Assembly (NCBI GenBank): GCA_903854075.1
Contig: CAINVI010000254.1
Location: 1 to 53,496 of the forward strand
Origin: Candidatus Pollutiaquabacter sp.
GTDB taxonomy: Bacteria; Bacteroidota; Bacteroidia; AKYH767-A; 2013-40CM-41-45
DNA length: 53,496 nt
Direction of reading: 5' to 3'
Within the stretch, counting starts at the first letter, position 1. Every line of letters starts with the position of its first letter. The translations under genes and the position numbers were made by a program. This document shows positions 34,671 to 41,080 of the stretch, one piece after another. A model generated the notes under the pieces. That model was not told the origin of the DNA. It did not search any database and saw only the letters and a program-made list of their open reading frames with translations.

Positions 34671-37600
34671 ATGAAAAAAAATTTACTTCGCCTGGCAGCG
34701 GCCACCCTTTTGGGGGTTGTCGCCAATGCATCGACGAGTAATGCACAGAATGCAGAACTGCAGATCATTCACAATTGTGCTGACCCTGCTGCTGAATTCG
34801 TTGACGTTTATCTGGACACTGTGCGTGTTCTTGACGATTTTATGTTCCGCGAAGCAACTCCTTATCTGCCGATCCCTCCGGGAACTTACACGGTAGGCGT
34901 TGCTCCATCCACCAGTACGTCTGTAGCTGATACGCTTAAATCTTTTACCGTGGTATTGGATTCCAATGAGCGTTACGTTGCTGTAGCAAGCGGTGTAGTA
35001 AACCCTGCCTCTTTTTCGGTAAATCCGGATGGTGAAGACATCAACTTTACCTTAAATCTGCGTAGCGGTATGCGTAATGCATCCGTCAATGGTACAGATG
35101 TTGATTTCATTGTGCTTCACGGTTCTACGGATGCTCCGGCAGTTGATGTAGTTCCTATGGGATCTCCTAATGTGCTTGTTGACAACGCAGCGTATTTCGA
35201 TTTCTCCAACTACATTACAGTAGCTCCTACCGGTTATAAACTTAACATCACGCCTGCCAATGATAACTCCGTTATAGTTGCTTCATACGATGTAGATCTT
35301 ACCGGTTTGAGTGGCGGCGCCGCAACCGTATTCGCTAGTGGCTTCCTTGATCCTACGGCTAATCAAAACGGTCCTGCTTTCGGACTTTTTGCTGCATTGC
35401 CAAATGGTACCGTGGTGCAGTTTGCTGAAAACAGTACCTCTCGTCTGCAGGTTATCCACAACTCCGCAGATCCTGCAGCAGCTGTTGTTGACATCTACGT
35501 CGACACTACACTTTTCTTGAATGATTTTGCGTTCCGCACCGCATCTCCTTTTGTAGATGTTCCATCTGGTGTTACCCTTAACATTGGCATCGCTCCTGCT
35601 TCAAGCACCTCTTCGGCACAGGCAATCGCTACGATTCCTGTTACCCTAGCTAGCGGTCAAACTTATGTGGCAATTGCTAACGGTGTTTTGGATGCGACGC
35701 AATTCGCAGCCAACCCTAGCGGTTTAATAACTGACTTCTCCCTGTTCATTCAGTCGGGCATTACAGAGTCAAGCTCTAATTCCGGCGATGTTCGATTCCT
35801 TGCTTTCCATGGTGCAACAGATGCTCCTGAAGTAGATGTGGTAACCGGCGGATCGCCAGTCGTAGATAATCTACTGTATGGAAATTACAGTGGTGCCTTA
35901 GAAGTTCCTGCCGCTTCTTATGTGCTGAATGTTACTCCTTCCAACGACAACTCAACGATCGTTGCTTCTTACCTTGCTGATCTTTCTTCACTCGGTGGTG
36001 GCGCTGCTGTGGTCTTCGCTTCCGGATTCCTCGATCCAACGAGTAACCAGAACGGCGAAGCCTTCGGATTGTTTGCTGCATTGACCAACGGAACTGTTGT
36101 TGCTTTCCCGGCTAATAATACGGCTCGCCTCCAGGTTATTCACAATGCTGCCGACCCAGGAGCTACAACCGTCGACATCTACGCAGATACCACGCTTTTG
36201 TTGGATGATTTTTCATTCCGTACCGCAACACCGTTCATCAATGTTCCTGCTGGCGTGTCTATCAACCTCGGTATTGCTCCTCCGAACAGCACATCTTCGT
36301 CACAAGCTCTTGCAACGATTCCGGTATCATTCACCGCCGGACAAACCTATGTAGCAGTAGCAAACGGGGTGTTAAATCCGGCTGGTTTTGCTGCCAACCC
36401 TGATGCAGTTTCTACGGCGTTCCAATTGCTGATACAAAGTGGGGTGAGCGAATCCAGCGGAAATGCTGGTGCAGTTCGTTTCTTCGCGTTGCACGGTGCT
36501 ACCGATGCTCCAACGGTCGATGTGATACCAATGAGTTCTGCAACTCCATTGATTGATGATTTAACCTATGCCCAATTCAGTGCAACATTGGACGTACCTC
36601 CAGCATCGTATATCCTGAATGTTACTCCCGGCGCTAATAACACAGCGGTGGTAGCTTCCTATGTGGCTGATTTATCATCACTCGGCGGCGGTTCAGCAGT
36701 AGTGTTTGCTTCCGGTTTCCTTGATCCGTCCACGAATCAGAATGGACAAGCATTTGGATTGTTTGCAGCACTTGCCGATGGTTCTGTGTTGCAACTTCCG
36801 CTAAATACTTCAGCCCGTATTCAGGTTATTCACAATGCTGCCGATCCTGCTGCTTCTTCAGTAGATGTTTATGCAGGAAGCACACAACTTATCGATGATT
36901 TCGATTTCCGTGAGGCAACTGCCTTTATCGATGTGCCTGCCGGTGTAGCTATTCCAATCGGAATTGCTCCTGCTTCTTCAGCTTCTGCCGCGGATACGAT
37001 TCCTGGTATCGGAACTACGTTCACCCTCACTGCCGGTCAAACGTATGCGGTGATTGCAAACGGTGTAACAGCTCCTGGTTCCTTTGCTGTTAATCCTGAT
37101 GGCCGATCGACCGCCTTTACCTTCTTTGTAAAAGAAGGCGTTCGCACCTCCGCAGCAGTTTCTTCTGAGGTAGACTTTGTAGTGCTGCACGGGGCTACCG
37201 ATGCTCCTACTGTTGATGTCATTGCCAACGGTGCACTTACTATCGTAAATGATGCTGCTTACGGTGATATCACAAACTATATCAATGTACCGGCAGCTTC
37301 ATACGCACTGGGCATTACGCCTGCTGCAGGTGCTCCGGTATTGTTGACTTATACCGCCGATCTGACCACCTTAGCCGGTGGCGCTGCTGTAGTATTTGCT
37401 TCCGGCTTCCTGGATCCTGCTACCAACCAAAACGGTCCGGGCTTTGGACTTTATGCAGCGTTACCAAATGGAACAGTAATTCCGTTTACTAACACTACTT
37501 CTGTATCGGAGTCTATCGAGATTGTTTCCGGACTTTATCCTAATCCTTCCAGCCAGTTTGTTAACATCGCTTTCACAAAGCGTGAAGCTTCAACAGCCCT

Positions 37601-37769
37601 GGTTGTAGTAACGGATGTAACCGGTCGTGTTGTTCTTAGCACTACCCAGGAATTAGGTGCAGCAAGTACCGCTCGCCTGGACGTAAGCTCCTTGTCAAAT
37701 GGTCTCTATCAGTTGTCTGTGGTTACTGCGGCAGGTTACGATTCACGTTCCTTCCTAGTTTCCCGGTAA
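34671..37769 (+). CDS. T9SS-exported protein with four long DUF4397-type repeat units
   Basis: A 1032-residue exported protein. Signal peptide about 1-25. Residues about 29-946 are four units of about 229 residues, each with two DUF4397-like halves: the first begins LQxIHNxADPAA and contains DDFxFR and PAGVxxxIGIAP, the second begins VxFxxLHGATDAPxVDV and ends GGAAVVFASGFLDPxxNQNG. The C terminus (about 950-1032: LYPNPSSQFVNIAF, SLSNGLYQLSVVTAAGYDSR) is a type A T9SS sorting domain. DUF4397 has no established activity; a structural or adhesive surface role is an inference. The upstream region has three TAAACAAAA/TTGTTTA half-sites like those near folE and the sigma gene. A strong terminator follows. 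Confidence 0.9.
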   Translation: MKKNLLRLAAATLLGVVANASTSNAQNAELQIIHNCADPAAEFVDVYLDTVRVLDDFMFREATPYLPIPPGTYTVGVAPSTSTSVADTLKSFTVVLDSNERYVAVASGVVNPASFSVNPDGEDINFTLNLRSGMRNASVNGTDVDFIVLHGSTDAPAVDVVPMGSPNVLVDNAAYFDFSNYITVAPTGYKLNITPANDNSVIVASYDVDLTGLSGGAATVFASGFLDPTANQNGPAFGLFAALPNGTVVQFAENSTSRLQVIHNSADPAAAVVDIYVDTTLFLNDFAFRTASPFVDVPSGVTLNIGIAPASSTSSAQAIATIPVTLASGQTYVAIANGVLDATQFAANPSGLITDFSLFIQSGITESSSNSGDVRFLAFHGATDAPEVDVVTGGSPVVDNLLYGNYSGALEVPAASYVLNVTPSNDNSTIVASYLADLSSLGGGAAVVFASGFLDPTSNQNGEAFGLFAALTNGTVVAFPANNTARLQVIHNAADPGATTVDIYADTTLLLDDFSFRTATPFINVPAGVSINLGIAPPNSTSSSQALATIPVSFTAGQTYVAVANGVLNPAGFAANPDAVSTAFQLLIQSGVSESSGNAGAVRFFALHGATDAPTVDVIPMSSATPLIDDLTYAQFSATLDVPPASYILNVTPGANNTAVVASYVADLSSLGGGSAVVFASGFLDPSTNQNGQAFGLFAALADGSVLQLPLNTSARIQVIHNAADPAASSVDVYAGSTQLIDDFDFREATAFIDVPAGVAIPIGIAPASSASAADTIPGIGTTFTLTAGQTYAVIANGVTAPGSFAVNPDGRSTAFTFFVKEGVRTSAAVSSEVDFVVLHGATDAPTVDVIANGALTIVNDAAYGDITNYINVPAASYALGITPAAGAPVLLTYTADLTTLAGGAAVVFASGFLDPATNQNGPGFGLYAALPNGTVIPFTNTTSVSESIEIVSGLYPNPSSQFVNIAFTKREASTALVVVTDVTGRVVLSTTQELGAASTARLDVSSLSNGLYQLSVVTAAGYDSRSFLVSR
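34755..37510 (+). repeat. Four tandem coding repeats of about 690 bp (DUF4397 pairs)
   Basis: Unit starts are near 34755, 35446, 36130 and 36818. Identity is clear at protein level, for example GGAAVVFASGFLDP in every unit with one or two changes, but lower in DNA. The units are old duplications inside one gene and not a mobile repeat. Confidence 0.8.
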
Positions 37770-37790
37770 TAGATTCCCTCGTAAAGCCAC

Positions 37791-37822
37791 TGAAAAACCC
37801 CGTGATTTCACGGGGTTTTTCA
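37791..37822 (+). terminator. Terminator of the DUF4397 protein gene
   Basis: TGAAAAACCCCGTGA (37791-37805) and TCACGGGGTTTTTCA (37808-37822) are a perfect inverted repeat, with an effective ATTT loop. Confidence 0.88.
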
Positions 37823-37865
37823 TTTAAAATCGCGCTAAAAACATTGATTTTCTACGTTTTATATC

Positions 37866-37879
37866 ATTTTGAACAAAAT
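37866..37879 (+). promoter_or_regulatory. Dyad upstream of the CarH-like regulator gene
   Basis: ATTTTG-AA-CAAAAT is a perfect inverted repeat that overlaps a -7-like ATTTTG, 27 bases before the ATG. It could be a self-regulatory operator. Confidence 0.4.
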
Positions 37880-37905
37880 CAAAGAAGTGTTGTTCTTACA
37901 ATACC

Positions 37906-38778
37906 ATGAGTCAGTTTTCCATCAAGGATATTGAGCAGCTTACCGGCATTAAGGCGCACACCCTTAGAATTTGGGAGCAACGCTACAGCCTGCCGCTCCC
38001 GAAGCGTACTCCGACCAATATCCGGTATTACGATGATGATGATCTGCGTTTGTTGTTGAATATCGCCATGCTGAATCAGCACGGTCACAAGATCTCGCGG
38101 ATCAGCAAGTTGTCGCAGGAAGAAATTGGTAGGCTTGCTATAGATCTTTCCTTACAAACCCAAAATCAATCGGTTCATATACAGTCGTTGGTTTCCTGTA
38201 TGCTTGATCTGGATGAAGCCTCTTTCGATAAGGTACTATCATCTTGTTTATTGCAGCAAGGATTAGAGCGCACGATGATGGAAGTGGTATTTCCGTTTAT
38301 GTCGATGGTGGGAGTACTTTGGCAGTCCGGAACATTGGACCTTGCCTATGAGCATTTCATGTCAAGCATGCTGCGTCAGAAATTGATTGTCGCTATTGAC
38401 GGTCAAACTGTTCGTCTTCGTGAAGATGCACGTAACTTTCTTTTATTTCTTCCAGAAGGGGAGAATCACGAGCTCGGATTATTGTTTGCCAATTATCTGG
38501 TTCGTGCTGCAGGCCACCGCGCCCTTTATCTCGGTCAAAATCTGCCACTGGTCAACCTGGAACAAATCGATTCTAGATTCTCGCCGGATTTTATTTTCAC
38601 GTCAATGACTACAGGTTATTCCCGTGCAGTCGCCGAAGGAATCATACAAGAGCTCTCGGTAAAATTCCCTACTGCACAAATCCTTTTGACGGGAAAGTAT
38701 TTTCTTGAATCCGAAAAGCCGTATCCGTCCAATGTTCAATTGGTGCGCACACCGGACGATCTCAAACGTTGTTTCTAA
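37906..38778 (+). CDS. MerR-type regulator with cobalamin-binding domain (CarH/LitR-like)
   Basis: A 290-residue regulator. The MerR winged helix is at 4-72 (FSIKDIEQLTGIKAHTLRIWEQRY). A helical domain follows with the motif W-x9-EH (Trp139, Glu149, His150), which in CarH caps adenosylcobalamin. The C-terminal Rossmann domain (about 176-290) has E-x-H-x-x-G (Glu186, His188, Gly191), the lower axial ligand motif, and LGQNLP. All the residues known to be needed for B12 light sensing in CarH are therefore present, so it is probably a light- or B12-responsive repressor. Such regulators usually control carotenoid, photolyase or sigma factor genes. The neighbours are folE (convergent) and an ECF sigma gene. 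Its own upstream region has the dyad ATTTTG-AA-CAAAAT (37866-37879). Confidence 0.92.
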   Translation: MSQFSIKDIEQLTGIKAHTLRIWEQRYSLPLPKRTPTNIRYYDDDDLRLLLNIAMLNQHGHKISRISKLSQEEIGRLAIDLSLQTQNQSVHIQSLVSCMLDLDEASFDKVLSSCLLQQGLERTMMEVVFPFMSMVGVLWQSGTLDLAYEHFMSSMLRQKLIVAIDGQTVRLREDARNFLLFLPEGENHELGLLFANYLVRAAGHRALYLGQNLPLVNLEQIDSRFSPDFIFTSMTTGYSRAVAEGIIQELSVKFPTAQILLTGKYFLESEKPYPSNVQLVRTPDDLKRCF

Positions 38779-38792
38779 AGGTAAAAGCAAAA

Positions 38793-38815
38793 GGCGCCCC
38801 TTTTCAGGTAGCGCC
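38793..38815 (-). terminator. Weak hairpin after folE, possible terminator
   Basis: On the minus strand GGCGC and GCGCC pair over five bases and run into TTTTGCTTTT. It lies between the convergent regulator gene and folE. Confidence 0.4.
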
Positions 38816-38841
38816 CGTTGCCATTAACCACACCACTAGGG

Positions 38842-39531
38842 TTACTTCATCTCAATGTAACGCATCAGTTCGTGACGCGTAGATTCATTGAGAAATTTTC
38901 CATGATAAGAAGCCGTCACCGTGCTACTGTGCTGATCTTTCACGCCTCGTGATTGCACACACAAGTGTTCCGCATCAATAATGACAGCCACATCACGTGT
39001 TTGAAGAACGTTCTTCAGCTCTTCCGCAATTTGGTTACTGAGTCGCTCTTGTACTTGAGGTCTGCGTGAATAATAGTCCACTATACGATTCAATTTGGAA
39101 AGTCCGATGACTTTTCCGGAGGAGATATAGGCGACATGCGCTTTGCCAATAATAGGTACAAAGTGATGCTCGCAAGTAGAGTGAACGGTGATGTTTTTTT
39201 CCACCAGCATCTGACTGTACTTATAACTGTTGTCAAACAACGTCGCTTCCGGTTTCAACGCCGGATTTAGTCCGCCGAAAATTTCTTTGACATACATCTT
39301 AGCCACCCGCTTTGGCGTTCCTTTGATACTGTCGTCGTTTAGGTCCATTCCCAGGATATCCAGGATTTCACGGAACTTACCGGTGATCAAGGCTATTTTC
39401 TCGTCATCCGTTAAACGAAATGCATCTTTTCGTACCGGAGTATCGAGTCCAGATCCGGTATGGTCATCACCCAAAAGGTCTTCCAAAGACACAAGTTGTT
39501 GATTTTCAGTAAAAAGGGGTTTTTCTAACAT
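38842..39531 (-). CDS. folE: GTP cyclohydrolase I
   Basis: A 229-residue enzyme that converts GTP to 7,8-dihydroneopterin triphosphate, the first step of folate and pterin synthesis. The zinc ligands Cys120 and His123 (HSTCEHHFVPIIG) and Cys191 (AEHLCVQSRG) are intact. IGLSKLNRIVDYYSRRPQVQERL is the conserved core. The N-terminal 40 residues are variable, as usual. It is convergent with the CarH-like regulator and divergent from the ECF sigma gene; the shared upstream region contains several TTTGTTTA/TAAACA dyads. Confidence 0.97.
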   Translation of the reverse strand: MLEKPLFTENQQLVSLEDLLGDDHTGSGLDTPVRKDAFRLTDDEKIALITGKFREILDILGMDLNDDSIKGTPKRVAKMYVKEIFGGLNPALKPEATLFDNSYKYSQMLVEKNITVHSTCEHHFVPIIGKAHVAYISSGKVIGLSKLNRIVDYYSRRPQVQERLSNQIAEELKNVLQTRDVAVIIDAEHLCVQSRGVKDQHSSTVTASYHGKFLNESTRHELMRYIEMK

Positions 39532-39550
39532 GGGATAAGGATTTACCTTT

Positions 39551-39568
39551 TGTTTAACTCTATAAACA
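39551..39568. promoter_or_regulatory. Operator-like dyad in the folE/sigma intergenic region
   Basis: TGTTTA-ACTCTA-TAAACA is an 18-bp perfect dyad, about 20 bases before the folE ATG. A second, looser pair (GTTTA at 39625-39629, TAAAC at 39643-39647) lies between it and the sigma promoter. Confidence 0.45.
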
Positions 39569-39657
39569 CAATTCTTCCACTTTTGTTCGGAATACCGCCC
39601 TTTTTACCCCAAACTAGATAAATTGTTTAAAAAAGTGTTAAATAAACCTCCACAAAG

Positions 39658-39688
39658 TTGCTAATTAAGTAATCAGCGGCTATATTTG
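39658..39688 (+). promoter_or_regulatory. Promoter of the ECF sigma gene
   Basis: TTG at 39658-39660, a 20-base spacer and TATATTTG at 39681-39688 match the Bacteroidota -33/-7 consensus. The -7 element runs directly into the left arm of the dyad at 39685-39718. Confidence 0.7.
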
Positions 39689-39718
39689 TTTAATAGTTAC
39701 TATAAAAAACTAAACAAA
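39685..39718 (+). promoter_or_regulatory. Nested dyad across the sigma gene transcription start
   Basis: TTTGTTTA (39685-39692) and TAAACAAA (39711-39718) are an 8-bp inverted repeat flanking the palindrome ATAGT-T-ACTAT (39693-39703). The right arm ends at the ATG. A protein bound here would block the promoter. Confidence 0.5.
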
Positions 39719-40249
39719 ATGGCTGCTCCTAAAAAGAAATTTGATTTCCGTACGCTGGTAACGATTGAGTCAAAGCCTTTACGCAACTATGCCTTGAAGC
39801 TAACACAAGACATGGAAGATGCTGATGATTTGGTGCAGGACACCATGCTCAAGGCGTTCACCAACGAAGAGAAATTCGCAGAGGGAACAAACCTGAAAGG
39901 TTGGTTATATACGATCATGAAGAACATCTTCATCAATAAATATCGTCGTGCCATGAAGTCCAACATATTTCACGACGATACCGAAAACCAATATTATATA
40001 AACAATATGGCTACGGCGCAGCGTAATGATGGCGATGGCAATTTGATCATGAAAGACATCGACAATGCACTGGCGCAGCTCAACGATAATCTTCGTACGC
40101 CGTTTATGATGAGCTATACCGGCTATAAATACGAGGAAATTGCCACTAAATTAAAGCTGCCGCTTGGTACGGTGAAAGTCCGAATTCACAATGCCCGTAA
40201 AGAATTATCCCAGAAACTATCTGTTTACCGCGAATATTCAGAGAATTGA
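39719..40249 (+). CDS. ECF-type RNA polymerase sigma factor
   Basis: A 176-residue sigma factor. Region 2 covers about residues 15-85 (LTQDMEDADDLVQDTMLKAF, LKGWLYTIMKNIFINKYRR) and region 4 about 110-170 (LRTPFMMSYTGYKYEEIATKL, LPLGTVKVRIHNARKEL). The start at the ATG at 39719 is preferred over the TTG at 39686, because the latter lies inside the promoter. No anti-sigma gene follows; the gene ends in a terminator. Its position beside a CarH-like regulator recalls light-controlled ECF sigma genes in other bacteria. Alternatively it could be a constitutive Bacteroidota ECF sigma without an anti-sigma factor. Confidence 0.93.
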   Translation: MAAPKKKFDFRTLVTIESKPLRNYALKLTQDMEDADDLVQDTMLKAFTNEEKFAEGTNLKGWLYTIMKNIFINKYRRAMKSNIFHDDTENQYYINNMATAQRNDGDGNLIMKDIDNALAQLNDNLRTPFMMSYTGYKYEEIATKLKLPLGTVKVRIHNARKELSQKLSVYREYSEN

Positions 40250-40272
40250 TAGCGGACGTTTGGAGCACTTAT

Positions 40273-40301
40273 AAAGGCCGGTTTTTTAACCGGCCTTTTT
40301 T
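40273..40301 (+). terminator. Terminator of the sigma factor gene
   Basis: AAAGGCCGGTT (40273-40283) and AACCGGCCTTT (40288-40298) form an 11-bp stem with loop TTTT and a T tract. Confidence 0.9.
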
Positions 40302-40312
40302 ATTGAAATGTG

Positions 40313-40320
40313 TACCTTTG
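40313..40320 (+). promoter_or_regulatory. -7 promoter element immediately before purQ
   Basis: TACCTTTG matches TAnnTTTG and ends four bases before the purQ ATG, which implies a leaderless or nearly leaderless mRNA. Confidence 0.55.
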
Positions 40321-40324
40321 TCGT

Positions 40325-41017
40325 ATGAAATTCGGTGTTGTTGTTTTTCCCGGTTCTAATTGTGATGAGGACATGGTTTATGTCCTTCGCGATGTTATGC
40401 GTCAAAAGGTGGTCAAGTTATGGCACAAAGATCACGATCTTCAACGCTGTGATTTTATCGTGCTCCCGGGCGGCTTTTCCTATGGCGACTATCTCCGCTC
40501 CGGTGCTATCGCCCGTTTTTCGCCCATCATGAAAGAGGTGTCCGAATTCGCTGACAAAGGTGGTTATGTGTTCGGTGTTTGTAATGGGTTCCAGATTTTA
40601 TGTGAGGCAGGATTAGTTCCCGGAGCTTTGCTGCGTAATACAGATTCCCGTTTTATCTGCAAGAACGTTCAACTTCGTGCGCAGCACAATGAGGTCTTGC
40701 TTACTTCCAGAATTGATACCTCCCGTCCGTTAACTATTCCGATTGCACATGGTGAGGGCCGCTATTATGCCGATGCTGATACGCTATCACAAATGAATGC
40801 CAACGGACAAGTTATTTTCCGCTATTGCGATGCTGACGGAAAAGAAACAGCAGCAGCCAATCCAAACGGGTCGCTCGAGAATATTGCCGGGGTATGTAAT
40901 GCTACCAAAAACGTATTTGGTATGATGCCGCATCCTGAGCGCGCTGCCGATGCGATTCTTGGGAATACAGACGGTATTTCACTCTTTGAATCGATACTTC
41001 ATACGATTACCGCTTGA
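40325..41017 (+). CDS. purQ: Phosphoribosylformylglycinamidine synthase subunit PurQ
   Basis: The glutaminase subunit of FGAM synthase in purine synthesis, 230 residues. The N terminus MKFGVVVFPGSNCDED is the family start, which fixes the start at 40325. The class I amidotransferase triad is Cys86 (FGVCNGFQIL), His203 and Glu205 (MMPHPERA). This is the stand-alone PurQ of the PurQ/PurL/PurS type; purL and purS are not in the window. A -7 element lies directly before the ATG, and a bidirectional terminator follows. Confidence 0.97.
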   Translation: MKFGVVVFPGSNCDEDMVYVLRDVMRQKVVKLWHKDHDLQRCDFIVLPGGFSYGDYLRSGAIARFSPIMKEVSEFADKGGYVFGVCNGFQILCEAGLVPGALLRNTDSRFICKNVQLRAQHNEVLLTSRIDTSRPLTIPIAHGEGRYYADADTLSQMNANGQVIFRYCDADGKETAAANPNGSLENIAGVCNATKNVFGMMPHPERAADAILGNTDGISLFESILHTITA

Positions 41018-41029
41018 TCGGTGATCAAT

Positions 41030-41060
41030 AAAAAAGACCGGCTAACTGCCGGTCTTTTTT
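41030..41060. terminator. Bidirectional terminator after purQ
   Basis: AAAAAAGACCGGC (41030-41042) and GCCGGTCTTTTTT (41048-41060) form a perfect 13-bp stem with loop TAACT between convergent genes. Confidence 0.9.
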
Positions 41061-41080
41061 CATTCTTAAAATAATCTTCT

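Noticed and set aside
34755..37510. Possible mobile or CRISPR-like repeat array
   Set aside because: The repeats are coding, about 690 bp long and diverged; there are no spacers, cas genes or transposase.
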